Assembly: GCF_001583415.1 (NCBI RefSeq)
Contig: NZ_CP014475.1
Coordinates: forward strand, 3,782,001 to 3,846,000
From: Mycolicibacterium phlei
GTDB taxonomy: Bacteria > Actinomycetota > Actinomycetes > Mycobacteriales > Mycobacteriaceae
Length of the DNA: 64,000 nt
Direction of reading: 5' to 3'
Shown here: positions 25,464 to 34,116 of the stretch, piece by piece
Layout: the number at the start of each line of letters is the position of its first letter
How positions within the stretch are numbered: the stretch's first letter is position 1
Notes under the pieces: model-generated
Databases searched by the model: none
The model's input: the letters and a program-made list of their open reading frames with translations, nothing else
Told to the model about the DNA's origin: nothing
Made by a program: the position numbers and the translations under genes

Positions 25464-26466
25464 TCGGCCTCCTTTGTAGCCTCTGATGCTCCTCCACGAC
25501 GACGGCGCGATGCTCTGCGGCGCCCCCGAGCAGCAGCTCGCCGGCCTTGGCTCGCTTGAGCGCGAACTGCAGATCGTTCTCCCAGGTGAAGCCCATCGCG
25601 CCGAACAGCTGCACCCCGTGCCGGAACACCACGGCCTGCGCCTCCCCCGCCGAGGCCTTGGCCATCGCCGCGGCCATGCGCCGGCGCGGATCGTCCTCGG
25701 CGATCGTCAGCGCCGCGAAATAGGCCAGCGCCCTGGCTCGTTCGATCGCGACATGCATGTCGACGGCCTTGTGCTGGACGGCCTGGAACGACCCGATCGC
25801 GACGCCGAACTGCTGGCGCTGCTTGGCGTGCTCGAGCACCAGGTCGAGGATCCGCTGGCACGCGCCCACGGTGTGTACCGCCAGACCGGTGAGCGCGACG
25901 TGACGGGCCCGCTCCCTGTCGACCGGCAGCCGCGCCGTGTCGGGCAGGTGCACGTCGACGAACGACACGTCGGCGATGTGCAGCACCGGGTCGAAGACCG
26001 CGAGCCGCCGGGCGGTCACCTGATCGGCGTCGACGAGGAACACCCCGGCCTCGGTCACCACCGCGAACCGCTCGGCGCGGTCGCCGTCGACGACGTAACG
26101 GGCGGTGCCGCTGAGCAGCCACCCGTCGGCGTCACGGCGCGCCGAGATCCCGCTGTAGACCGCGGAGCCGGCCTTCTGCGGGTCGAACCGGTCCCCGACC
26201 AGCGGAGCGAACTGGCTCAGCGTGGCCAGAAACGGCGTCGGGTCGGTGGCGCGGCCGAGCTCCTCGAGCACGATGGCCAGTTCGACGGCGTTCTCGGGGT
26301 CGGCCAGCTCGGTCCAGCCGGCGTCGACGTAGGTGGTCCACAGCGGCGTCGGGTCGACGCCGTTCTCGGCGATGTCGCGGATCAGCGAGGCGGGGCACTG
26401 TTTGGTGACCGCGTCACGCACGGTCTCCTGCCAGAGCCGCTGATCGGCGTCGAACTCGAGTAACAC
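25447..26466 (-). CDS. Acyl-CoA dehydrogenase, small subunit type
   Basis: A 339-aa acyl-CoA dehydrogenase-like protein, shorter than the usual 380-400 aa and with a divergent N-terminal domain (LLEFDADQRLWQETVRDAVT). The C-terminal FAD-binding part is conserved (QRQQFGVAIGSFQAVQHKAV and LFGAMGFTWENDL). It is the upstream partner of the large subunit, with overlapping coding regions. The start is GTG after GGGAGG. It is divergent from the amidohydrolase pair and shares ATTCTC-type motifs with it. Confidence 0.93.
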   Translation of the reverse strand: MLLEFDADQRLWQETVRDAVTKQCPASLIRDIAENGVDPTPLWTTYVDAGWTELADPENAVELAIVLEELGRATDPTPFLATLSQFAPLVGDRFDPQKAGSAVYSGISARRDADGWLLSGTARYVVDGDRAERFAVVTEAGVFLVDADQVTARRLAVFDPVLHIADVSFVDVHLPDTARLPVDRERARHVALTGLAVHTVGACQRILDLVLEHAKQRQQFGVAIGSFQAVQHKAVDMHVAIERARALAYFAALTIAEDDPRRRMAAAMAKASAGEAQAVVFRHGVQLFGAMGFTWENDLQFALKRAKAGELLLGGAAEHRAVVVEEHQRLQRRPSAAQV

Positions 26467-26516
26467 CTGGCCTCCCGTGTGATTAGGCAGCGCAGTGATT
26501 CGGCAGCGCGATGCCT

Positions 26517-26531
26517 GAGAATATCATTCTC
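26517..26531. promoter_or_regulatory. GAGAAT-ATC-ATTCTC palindrome
   Basis: A perfect 6-bp-arm inverted repeat with 3-bp spacer, 51 bp upstream of the small dehydrogenase start. It uses the same ATTCTC half-site as 998, 2449 and 20305, but in the opposite relative order. It is likely one of two operators in this 288-bp divergent region. Confidence 0.55.
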
Positions 26532-26640
26532 CATTCACGGTGGTCCTGTTCTCATCCCGCGTCTACCCCATTTCGCCACCGCCGTACCCGATGGCACGGC
26601 AGCATGGGATCTGACCTGCACAAAAAGTAAGCGGTGTGTT

Positions 26641-26667
26641 GAGAACTAGATTCTTGCGATTGAAGAA
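26641..26667. promoter_or_regulatory. GAGAAC-TAG-ATTCTT and TTCTT-N7-AAGAA overlapping repeats
   Basis: GAGAAC-TAG-ATTCTT repeats the N3 arrangement, and TTCTT-GCGATTG-AAGAA (26651-26667) repeats the N7 arrangement, so both motif geometries share one half-site. The spacer also contains CTTGCGATTG, which recurs at 45701 and, inverted, at 49154. It lies about 90 bp upstream of the amidohydrolase pair. Confidence 0.5.
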
Positions 26668-26754
26668 CAACGCTTTACACTGGGAGACGTCCGGTACCCC
26701 GGGTGACGCTGTCCCGCGTCCGCGGTCGGCCGGATCACATCGGAGGACGATTTG

Positions 26755-27846
26755 GTGATGCAACTCCCCGACGGGACTCGTACCCCCGTCATCGATGCCA
26801 GCGTGCACATCTTCAGCAAGTCCAACAAGGACCTGCGCGGCAACTTCCTGCGTGAGCCGTTCAAGAGCCGCGGCTTCCCCGACTACGAGATGGACTGGTA
26901 CGGCGCACCCGGCGGCGAGTACGCCCCCGGCACCGAGGGCCCCGACCGCCAGTACCCCGGCTCCGATCCCGACATCGTCGGCAGGCACCTGTTCGACGAG
27001 CGCGGTGTCGATGTCGCGGTGCTGCACCCGATGACCCGCGGGATCATGCCCGACCGTCACCTCGGCACCGCGATCGCGGCCGCGCACAACGAGATGCTGG
27101 TCAAGCGGTGGCTGGAGGACAACCAGTACGCCGACCGGTTCCGCGGCACCATCCGGGTCAACCCCGACGACGTGACCGGCGCACTGCGCGAGATCGCCAA
27201 GTACGCCGACCATCCGCGGGTGGTGCAGATCGGGGTGCCGCTGCAGTCGCGCGAGTTGTACGGCAAGCCGCAGTACTGGCCGATCTGGGAGGCCGCGGTC
27301 GAGGCCGGTCTTCCGGTGGCCGTGCACATCGAGGTCGGCGCGGGGGTGCAGTTCGCGCCGACGCCGTCCGGGGTGCCACGCACCTATGAGAACTACGTCG
27401 GGTTCATGGCGCTGAACTACCTGTACCACCTGATGAACCTGATCGTCGAAGGCGTCTTCGAGAAGAATCCGACGCTGAGGTTCGTCTGGGCCGACGGCGC
27501 GGCGGACCTGCTGACCCCGTTCATCTGGCGGATGGACTGCTTCGGGCGCCCGCACCTCGAGCAGACGCCGTGGGCGCCGCGGATGCCCAGCGACTACCTG
27601 CCCGGCCACACCTACTTCGTTCAGGGCGTTTTCGACGGGCCGGGTGACGTCGAGTACGCCGGCGAGTGGTTCGGCTTCACCGGCAAGGACGACATGGTGA
27701 TGTACGGGTCGAGCTATCCGCACTGGCAGCTCAACGAGCTGACCGTGCCGTCGGCCTACACCGCCGAACAGCGAGAGAAGTTGTGCTGGCGCAACGCCGC
27801 CGAGCTCTACGGCATCGACGTGGGTGTCGGCGTAGGCGCCAAGTGA
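26755..27846 (+). CDS. Amidohydrolase-family protein with degenerate metal site
   Basis: A protein of about 363 aa with the amidohydrolase_2 (ACMSD-like) TIM-barrel. It is a paralog of the next gene: both share VIDxSVH-like starts, a VGF-x-Y-F-M segment, IVEGVFEKNPTLRFVWADGA-like and SYPHW regions. Here the first motif is DASVH instead of DSDVH, the fifth-sixth strand His is replaced in WADGA (VEHA in the partner), and the final Asp is lost (GSSYPHW against SSDYPHW). Metal binding is therefore doubtful, and it may be a non-catalytic partner. GTG 26755 is chosen 7 bases after GGAGGA; ATG 26758 is also possible. Confidence 0.85.
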   Translation: MMQLPDGTRTPVIDASVHIFSKSNKDLRGNFLREPFKSRGFPDYEMDWYGAPGGEYAPGTEGPDRQYPGSDPDIVGRHLFDERGVDVAVLHPMTRGIMPDRHLGTAIAAAHNEMLVKRWLEDNQYADRFRGTIRVNPDDVTGALREIAKYADHPRVVQIGVPLQSRELYGKPQYWPIWEAAVEAGLPVAVHIEVGAGVQFAPTPSGVPRTYENYVGFMALNYLYHLMNLIVEGVFEKNPTLRFVWADGAADLLTPFIWRMDCFGRPHLEQTPWAPRMPSDYLPGHTYFVQGVFDGPGDVEYAGEWFGFTGKDDMVMYGSSYPHWQLNELTVPSAYTAEQREKLCWRNAAELYGIDVGVGVGAK

Positions 27847-27898
27847 GAACCCAGGGCCGCAAGACCACCGAGACAACAATGACAGGCAGGGAGTCGCG

Positions 27899-29041
27899 AT
27901 GACGGTGACAGTGACAGAGCGCAAGCCGGCCGCCGAGCGCGTCGCGGTGCGCTGCGTCGACTCGGACGTGCACCCGGTGCCCAAGAGCGGAGTGCTCGCC
28001 CAGTACATCCCCGAGCCCTGGCGCAGCAAGTACTTCCTGCCGCGCAAGATCGGCGACCAGATCTACTACGACGCCCCCGATTATGCGCACGCCTACGCCA
28101 TGCGGGTCGACACCTTCCCCGCCGACGGCGAATTCGCGGGCAGCGACCCGGATCTGGCCTTCAAACAGCTGATCATGGAGGCCGGCGCCGACATCGCGAT
28201 CCTGGAGCCTGCCGCCTACCCGGCGCGGTTCCCGGAGGCCAATCACGCGATGGCCGTGGCGCTCAACGAGTGGCAGCTCAACCACTGGCTGGACGCGAAG
28301 AACAACTGGCACGAGCGGTGGCGCGGGTCGATCTGCGTGGCCGTCGAGGCGCCGCACGACGCGGCTCGCGAGATCGACCGGCTGGCCGGCCATCCCTACA
28401 TGTCGCAGGTGCTGATCAAGGCCGAGAACCGGCCCGCCTGGGGCGATCCGAAGTACGACCCGGTGTGGGAGGCGGCGACCAGGAACGACATCACGGTCAG
28501 CTGCCACCTGTCGCGCAGTCACCACGAGGAGCTGCCGATCCCGCCGGTCGGGTTCCCCAGCTACAACCACGACTTCATGGTCACCTACTCGCTGCTCGCG
28601 GTGAACCAGGTGATGAGCCTGATCTTCGACGGGGTCTTCGACCGGTTCCCGACGCTGCGAATCGTGTTGGTGGAGCACGCGTTCACGTGGATCCTGCCGC
28701 TGATGTGGCGGATGGACGCGATCTACGAGGCGCGCAAGTCCTGGCTGGACATCAAGCGCAAGCCCTCGGAGTACGTCAAGGACCACATCAAGTTCACCAC
28801 GCAGCCGCTGGACTATCCGGAGGACAAGACCGAGCTGACCCGGGCGTTCGAGTGGATGGAGTGCGAGAAGATCCTGCTCTACAGCAGCGATTACCCGCAC
28901 TGGACGTTCGACGATCCGCGCTGGCTGGTCAAGCATCTGCCCGAGCATGCGCGCGAGGCGGTGATGTTCCGCAACGGCATCGCGACCTACAAACTGCCCG
29001 ACACGGTGCCGGCCCTCGAAGGCCAGGTGAGGGTGTTCTGA
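27899..29041 (+). CDS. Amidohydrolase (amidohydrolase_2 family)
   Basis: A 380-aa TIM-barrel hydrolase or decarboxylase. Metal ligands look complete: CVDSDVHPVP at the first strand, VSCHLSRSHHE in the middle, LVEHAFTWILPLMWRMD, and YSSDYPHW carrying the last Asp. Members of the family include ACMSD and gamma-resorcylate decarboxylase, so C-C bond hydrolysis or decarboxylation is possible. It follows the degenerate paralog by 52 bp, and the pair may form a hetero-oligomer. The Rieske ferredoxin begins 4 bp downstream. Confidence 0.93.
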   Translation: MTVTVTERKPAAERVAVRCVDSDVHPVPKSGVLAQYIPEPWRSKYFLPRKIGDQIYYDAPDYAHAYAMRVDTFPADGEFAGSDPDLAFKQLIMEAGADIAILEPAAYPARFPEANHAMAVALNEWQLNHWLDAKNNWHERWRGSICVAVEAPHDAAREIDRLAGHPYMSQVLIKAENRPAWGDPKYDPVWEAATRNDITVSCHLSRSHHEELPIPPVGFPSYNHDFMVTYSLLAVNQVMSLIFDGVFDRFPTLRIVLVEHAFTWILPLMWRMDAIYEARKSWLDIKRKPSEYVKDHIKFTTQPLDYPEDKTELTRAFEWMECEKILLYSSDYPHWTFDDPRWLVKHLPEHAREAVMFRNGIATYKLPDTVPALEGQVRVF

Positions 29042-29045
29042 GCAG

Positions 29046-29438
29046 ATGAGCGAACAGGACAAGACGCCCCGGTTGGCCCAGGGGCGTGAGCACGTGGTGG
29101 CCACCGTCGATGAGATCCCGCCCGGTTCACACAAACTCGTGCCGATCGGCAGGCACGGTGTGGGTGTCTACAACGTCAACGGCACCTTCTACGCGATCGC
29201 GAACTACTGTCCGCACGAGGGCGGCCCGCTGTGCTCGGGCCGCGCCCGCGGACGCACCGTGGTCGACGAGAGCGTGCCCGGCGACGCGGTGATGGTGCGC
29301 GACCTGGAGTACATCTACTGCCCGTGGCACCAGTGGGGATTCGAGCTGGCCACCGGCACCACCGCGGTCAAACCGGAGTGGAGCATCCGCACCTATCCGG
29401 TCCGGGTGGTCGGCAACGAGGTGCGGGTGCAGGCATGA
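29046..29438 (+). CDS. Rieske 2Fe-2S ferredoxin-like protein
   Basis: A 130-aa soluble Rieske protein. The cluster ligands are Cys-His in YCPHEGGPL and Cys-His in IYCPWHQWGFELATG, the standard CxH/CxxH pair. The loop between the two halves is long (about 40 residues) and includes ESVPGDAVMVRD. It is too small to hold an oxygenase catalytic domain, so it is an electron carrier or an accessory subunit for a neighbouring enzyme. Its stop overlaps the hydrolase start (ATGA). Confidence 0.93.
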   Translation: MSEQDKTPRLAQGREHVVATVDEIPPGSHKLVPIGRHGVGVYNVNGTFYAIANYCPHEGGPLCSGRARGRTVVDESVPGDAVMVRDLEYIYCPWHQWGFELATGTTAVKPEWSIRTYPVRVVGNEVRVQA

Positions 29439-30343
29439 CCACCACCGAGAACACCGGCCCCAAGCTCAAGCGCGGCGAGAAGGTCATCGAGATCAACGGC
29501 GGCAACGTCGTCTACGAGATCCTGGGCAAGGAGGGCGATTTCATCGCGCTCACGCCCGGCGGCCGGTTCAGCAAGGACATCGAGGGCCTGCGGCCGCTGG
29601 CGCAGAAGCTCGTCAAGGGCGGCTACCGGGTGCTGCTGTGGGACCGGCCCAACTGCGGCAAGTCCGACGTGCAGTTCTACGGGCAGAGCGAATCGCATAT
29701 GCGCGCCGAGACGCTGTACAAGCTGATCACCACCCTCGACATCGGCCCCTGCATCATCGCGGGCGGATCCGGCGGCGCCCGCGACTCGATGCTGACCACC
29801 ATGCTCTACCCGGAGATCGCGCGAAAGCTGGTGGTGTGGAACATCGTCGGCGGCGTGTACGGCTCGTTCGTGCTGGGTTCGTACTACATCATCCCGAGCA
29901 TCCTCGCGGTGCGCGGCGCGGGCATGAAGGCGGTCGCCGCGATCGACGAGTGGCAGCAGCGCATCGCCGACAACCCCGCCAACCGGGACCGGATCCTGAG
30001 CCAGGATCCCGACGAGTTCCTCAAGTTGATGCTGCGCTGGCTCAACGCGTTCGTCCCGAAGCCCGGCCAGACCATCCCGGGTGTCGAGGACGAGATGTTC
30101 GACAACATCAAGGTGCCGACGCTGATCATCCGCGGCGGCGAGAACGACCTCGACCACCCCAAGCGCACCTCGATGGAGGTGCACTGCCTGATCAAGGGCT
30201 CCAAGCTGATCGACCCGCCCTGGCCGGAAGACGCCTGGGAGCGTGCCGGTGAGGCGCGCGCGCAGGGAAAGGTCAAGCGGTTCAACATGTTCGACACGTG
30301 GGTGCAGGCCGCACCCGCGATCCTGGACTTCCTGGACAGCTGA
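29435..30343 (+). CDS. Alpha/beta hydrolase
   Basis: A 302-aa alpha/beta-hydrolase. The nucleophile elbow is IIAGGSGGARDS, the oxyanion segment is ALTPGGRFSKD, and the acid region is IIRGGENDLDHP. The C-terminal His is less obvious (VHCLIKGSKL). Family members in catabolic clusters hydrolyse C-C bonds or esters. It is translationally coupled to the Rieske protein. Its closest role may be meta-cleavage-type hydrolysis, but this is inference from context. Confidence 0.88.
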   Translation: MTTTENTGPKLKRGEKVIEINGGNVVYEILGKEGDFIALTPGGRFSKDIEGLRPLAQKLVKGGYRVLLWDRPNCGKSDVQFYGQSESHMRAETLYKLITTLDIGPCIIAGGSGGARDSMLTTMLYPEIARKLVVWNIVGGVYGSFVLGSYYIIPSILAVRGAGMKAVAAIDEWQQRIADNPANRDRILSQDPDEFLKLMLRWLNAFVPKPGQTIPGVEDEMFDNIKVPTLIIRGGENDLDHPKRTSMEVHCLIKGSKLIDPPWPEDAWERAGEARAQGKVKRFNMFDTWVQAAPAILDFLDS

Positions 30344-30368
30344 TGACGCCCGCCTGTCCCGCGAGCGA

Positions 30369-30851
30369 TCACTCCAGGTGGATGTGCACCTCGCAGTTCA
30401 GTGACGCCTCCAGCGCGGTGTGGATGCGGCTCTCGGGCACCCGCTCCAGGTCGGCGCGGCGCAGCGTGACGTGCACGACGTCCCACCCGTCGTCGCCGGG
30501 CACGCGTTCGATGCGGCCGGTGAGCCCGAAGCCGGCCAGCACACCCAGCGCGTCGTCGTCGGTGCCGCGGCTGATGAACGTCAGCACCCCCGGCACCGGC
30601 GTCACCCCGTATCCCCCGAATGCCTTGGTGCACAGCTCGACCGCGCTCCGCTGGAGTTCGTCCGGATCCTCCCCGGCGATCAGCAGCTCGACCTCGCGGC
30701 GCTGGGGCGGCAACCCGGCCATGTTGTTCTCCACCCATTCGACACCGGCCGCGGACGCCAGCTCACGCAGCCGCGCCATGCCCTCGTCGAGCTGCTCGGC
30801 GGTGAGTTCACCCGCCTTGTCGACGCCGACGCGCACCACCGCAGTTCTCAT
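30369..30851 (-). CDS. Conserved hypothetical protein, unknown function
   Basis: A 160-aa cytosolic protein, the only minus-strand gene inside the 26.7-39.4 kb plus-strand run. It begins MRTAVVRVGVDKAGELTAEQ and has no signal peptide or membrane helix. Acidic and short alternating helix/strand segments (EVELLIAGEDPDELQRSAVE) suggest an alpha/beta ferredoxin-like fold. It shares a 36-bp divergent region with the NuoF-like gene. I do not recognise the family. Confidence 0.75.
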   Translation of the reverse strand: MRTAVVRVGVDKAGELTAEQLDEGMARLRELASAAGVEWVENNMAGLPPQRREVELLIAGEDPDELQRSAVELCTKAFGGYGVTPVPGVLTFISRGTDDDALGVLAGFGLTGRIERVPGDDGWDVVHVTLRRADLERVPESRIHTALEASLNCEVHIHLE

Positions 30852-30887
30852 GTCCGTCAGCCTATCCGGGCCCCGGAAGGACCGATC

Positions 30888-32174
30888 ATGACCACCGCCA
30901 CCGAACTGACCGTCGCTCCCTGGCCCGACCTGGCGCCGCGGCTGCTGCGCGCAGCGGGTACCGGGCCCGAGGACTACGCCGCCTACACCGCCGCCGGCGG
31001 CTACCGGCCGCTGGCCGATGCCGCGGACCTGCTCGCCCAGACCGAGTTGTCCGGGCTGCTCGGCCGCGGCGGTGCCGCGTTCCCGCTGGGCACCAAACTG
31101 CGCACCGTGCACGAGGCGCGCACCGACACCGTCGTGGTCGCCAACGGCGAGGAGGGCGAACCGGCCTCGATCAAGGACCGCTGGCTGCTGCGCAACCGTC
31201 CCCATCTGGTGCTCGACGGGCTGCGGCTGGCCGCCGCGGTGGCGGGCGCCTCCCGCGCGTATGTCTATGTCTCCGACCAGCAGGCCGCCACCTCCGTCGC
31301 CGCGGCGCTGGGCGAACTGCCCCCGGATGCGTTCGGCGCCACCGCGGTCTCGGTGGTCACCGTCGATCCCGGCTACGTCGCCGGGGAGGAGACCGCGGCG
31401 GTGCGCCGCATCAACGGCGGGCCCGCCAAGCCGACCGACAAGCCGCCCCGGCCCTTCGAGGAGGGCGTGCACGGGCTGCCGACCATGGTGAGCAACGTCG
31501 AGACGCTGGCCAACCTACCGTTCATCCAGGCCCACGGCGGCCAGGCGTTCCGCTCGGTCGGCACACCCGCGTCGCCGGGCACCTTCCTGGCCACCGTCAC
31601 CGCCGCGGGCCGGCCGACCGCGCTCTACGAGATCCCCTACGGCGCGGCCTTTTCCGACCTGCTGGAGGTCTACGGCCTGTCCCCCGATGCCGTGACGGGT
31701 GCGCTGATGGGCGGCTACTTCGCCGGCCTGGTCAACACCGACATCCTGCACACCACGCTGGACCACGAGTCGGTGCGCCGGCTCGGCAGCGGTCTGGGTT
31801 GCGGGGCGATCTCGCTGCTCACCGACGAGTGCCCGCTGGCGGTGGCCGCGTCGGTGCTGGCGTACTTCGACCGCGAGAACGCCGGGCAGTGCGGATCGTG
31901 CTTCAACGGCACGGCCGCGATGTCGGCGGTGACGTCGGCGCTGCGCGACGGCGCCGCCACCGAGGAGGACGTCACCCGCCTCGAACGCTGGTCGGTGGTG
32001 CTGCGCGGCCGCGGCGCCTGCGGCACGCTCGACGGTGCCACCAACATCGCGGCCAGCCTGCTGCGGCAGTTCCCGCAGGCGGTGCAGCGCCATCTCGCCG
32101 ACGACTGCGACACCTGCCGGGCCCACAAGTTCGACGCCCTGCGACCCTACGAAGTGGAGGGGCTGACCCGATGA
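30888..32174 (+). CDS. NuoF-like NADH-binding flavoprotein (51-kDa subunit family)
   Basis: A 428-aa homolog of the FMN/NADH-binding subunit of complex I. FMN and NADH motifs are GRGGAAFPLGTKL and ANGEEGEPASIKDR, an SLBB-like region follows, and the C-terminal cluster region reads AGQCGSCFNG with GRGACGTLDG. In complex I this region is ESCGKCTPC-like; here the first Cys of the triplet is replaced, leaving three of four ligands, with an extra DDCDTC near the C terminus. No NuoE or NuoG is present. It overlaps a 3Fe-4S ferredoxin gene, so I infer an NADH:ferredoxin reductase feeding local oxygenases. Confidence 0.9.
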   Translation: MTTATELTVAPWPDLAPRLLRAAGTGPEDYAAYTAAGGYRPLADAADLLAQTELSGLLGRGGAAFPLGTKLRTVHEARTDTVVVANGEEGEPASIKDRWLLRNRPHLVLDGLRLAAAVAGASRAYVYVSDQQAATSVAAALGELPPDAFGATAVSVVTVDPGYVAGEETAAVRRINGGPAKPTDKPPRPFEEGVHGLPTMVSNVETLANLPFIQAHGGQAFRSVGTPASPGTFLATVTAAGRPTALYEIPYGAAFSDLLEVYGLSPDAVTGALMGGYFAGLVNTDILHTTLDHESVRRLGSGLGCGAISLLTDECPLAVAASVLAYFDRENAGQCGSCFNGTAAMSAVTSALRDGAATEEDVTRLERWSVVLRGRGACGTLDGATNIAASLLRQFPQAVQRHLADDCDTCRAHKFDALRPYEVEGLTR

Positions 32175-32476
32175 GCGATGGTCTGCGGATCCGGCTGGAC
32201 CGAACCCTGTGCGACGGTTTCGGCATCTGCGCCAAGCATGCGCCGCAGTACTTCTCCCTGGACGACTGGGGCTACGCCTCGCTGATCGGCGACGGCACCG
32301 TGCCCGAGAAGGACCGCGACGCCGTGATGCGGGCGCTGCTGGACTGCCCGGTGCACGCGATCATCTATATGGGCGAGCACCGGCCCGAGAACGCGCCCCA
32401 CCCGGATGCCGCGGAGTCCCCCGAACCGCATCCGAAAACCGATGACAGCGAGGCGATCTCGGAGTTCGTTCGATGA
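32171..32476 (+). CDS. 3Fe-4S ferredoxin with C-terminal extension
   Basis: A 101-aa ferredoxin with Cys14, Cys20 and Cys59 (LCDGFGIC...LDCPVHAI). After the normal fold it has an extra acidic, proline-rich tail of about 30 residues (APHPDAAESPEPHP). Start and stop overlap its neighbours by 4 bp each, coupling it to the NuoF-like protein and the DUF35-thiolase. It is the likely electron acceptor of the NuoF-like flavoprotein. Confidence 0.92.
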   Translation: MSDGLRIRLDRTLCDGFGICAKHAPQYFSLDDWGYASLIGDGTVPEKDRDAVMRALLDCPVHAIIYMGEHRPENAPHPDAAESPEPHPKTDDSEAISEFVR

Positions 32477-34116
32477 CCCGACCGCTTCCGGAGCTCACCG
32501 TCCTCAACGAGTTCTTCTGGACAGCGGGCGCCGACGGTGTGCTGCGCATCCAGGAGTGCCGGGACTGCCAGGCGCTGATCCACCCGCCGCAGCCGGTGTG
32601 CCGGTACTGCCGCGGCCGCGACATGGGTGTGCGCGACGTGTCCGGCAAGGCGACGCTGTCGGCGTTCACGGTCAACCACCGCTTCGGTTTTCCGGACCTG
32701 CCGCCGCCGTACGTCGTCGCGCAGGTGGCGCTGGTCGAGGATCCGCGGGTCCGGTTGACCACCAACATCATCGACTGCGATCCCGACGACCTGAAGATCG
32801 GCCAGCTGGTCGAGGTCACGTTCCAGCAGATCGAGGACGTGTGGCTGCCGGTGTTCCGGCCCAGCGGTGACGGGCTGACCGGGCCGCTGCCCGAGGATGA
32901 GATCGCGCCGCAGGACTTCGCCCGCCACGTCGCCACTCCGCTGACCACGGATAAGTTCGAGGAGCGCTCGGCGATCACCGGTATCGGGGCGTCCAAGCTG
33001 GGCCGCCGCCTGATGGTGTCGCCACTGTCGCTGACGATCGACGCGTGTGAGGCGGCCGTCGCCGACGCCGGCCTGACCTTCGACGACATCGACGGGCTGG
33101 CCACCTATCCCGGCCTCGACGTGGCCGGGATGGGCGAGGGCGGGGTGACTGCGCTGGAGAACGCGCTGGGCATCCGGCCGGTCTGGATCAACGGCGGGAT
33201 GGACACGTTCGGCCCCGCCGGGTCGATCATCTCGGCGATGATGGCGGTCGCCACCGGGATGGCCCGCCATGTGCTGTGCTTCCGCACGCTGTGGGAGGCC
33301 ACGTTCCAGCAGCTGATGAAGGAGGGCAGGGCCTTCCCACCGGGCGGCCCGCGCACCAACAGCTGGCAGATGCCGTTCGGCGCGATGTCGGCCGCGCACA
33401 CGCTGGCGCTCAACGCGCAGCGGCACATGGACCGCTACGGCACCACCCGCGAGACACTGGGCTGGATCGCGTTGAACCAGCGGGCGAACGCGGCGCTGAA
33501 CCCGACGGCGATCTACCGCGACCCGATGACGATGGACGACTACCTCAATGCGCGGCTGATCACCACGCCGTTCGGTCTCTACGACTGCGACGTGCCGTGC
33601 GACGGCGCGGTCGCGGTGGTCGTCTCGGCGGTCGAGGCGGCCAGGGACATGCCGCGCAAGCCGGTCTACTTCGAGGCCGTCGGCACCCAGATCGTCGAAC
33701 GCACCGACTGGGACCAGGGCACGCTGACCCATGAACCGCAGGTGCTCGGCCAGGCCGCGCACCTGTGGACCCGGACGTCGTTGCGCCCCGAGGACGTCGA
33801 CGTCGCCGAACTCTACGACGGGTTCACCTTCAACTGCCTGTCGTGGCTGGAGGCGTTGGGGTTCTGCGGCATCGGCGAGGCCAAGGACTTCCTCGACGGC
33901 GGCAGGGCCATCGCCCGCGACGGGGTCATCCCGCTCAACACCCACGGCGGCCAGCTCTCGCACGGCCGCACCCACGGGATGGGCCTGGTGCACGAGGCGG
34001 TCACACAACTGCGCGGCGACGCCGGGGAACGCCAGGTGCCCGGCGCCCGCGTCGCGGTCGTCAGCAGCGGCGGCCTGACCCCCAGCGGTGTGCTGCTGTT
34101 GCGAACGGACGAATGA
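32473..34116 (+). CDS. Fused DUF35-thiolase (lipid-transfer/retro-aldolase type)
   Basis: A 547-aa natural fusion. Residues 1 to about 150 form a DUF35 unit: zinc ribbon ECRDCQALIHPPQPVCRYC followed by an OB fold. The rest is a thiolase-like domain (ITGIGASKLGRRLMVSPLSL onward). The position of the thiolase nucleophile reads NGGMDTFGPAGS with no cysteine, and the second loop is THGGQLSHGRTHGMG. Cys-less thiolase folds with DUF35 partners are the layout of Ltp2-type retro-aldolases that cleave steroid side chains. A carbon-carbon lyase role is therefore more likely than thiolysis. Confidence 0.9.
   Translation: MTRPLPELTVLNEFFWTAGADGVLRIQECRDCQALIHPPQPVCRYCRGRDMGVRDVSGKATLSAFTVNHRFGFPDLPPPYVVAQVALVEDPRVRLTTNIIDCDPDDLKIGQLVEVTFQQIEDVWLPVFRPSGDGLTGPLPEDEIAPQDFARHVATPLTTDKFEERSAITGIGASKLGRRLMVSPLSLTIDACEAAVADAGLTFDDIDGLATYPGLDVAGMGEGGVTALENALGIRPVWINGGMDTFGPAGSIISAMMAVATGMARHVLCFRTLWEATFQQLMKEGRAFPPGGPRTNSWQMPFGAMSAAHTLALNAQRHMDRYGTTRETLGWIALNQRANAALNPTAIYRDPMTMDDYLNARLITTPFGLYDCDVPCDGAVAVVVSAVEAARDMPRKPVYFEAVGTQIVERTDWDQGTLTHEPQVLGQAAHLWTRTSLRPEDVDVAELYDGFTFNCLSWLEALGFCGIGEAKDFLDGGRAIARDGVIPLNTHGGQLSHGRTHGMGLVHEAVTQLRGDAGERQVPGARVAVVSSGGLTPSGVLLLRTDE

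Noticed and set aside
26453..26531. Direct extension of the ATTCTC-N7 pattern at the dehydrogenase promoter
   Set aside because: Only the N3 palindrome is present here; the sequence seven bases either side does not match a third half-site.
30888..32174. Part of a complex I (nuo) operon
   Set aside because: Only a NuoF-like gene is present, with an altered cluster motif and no other nuo genes.
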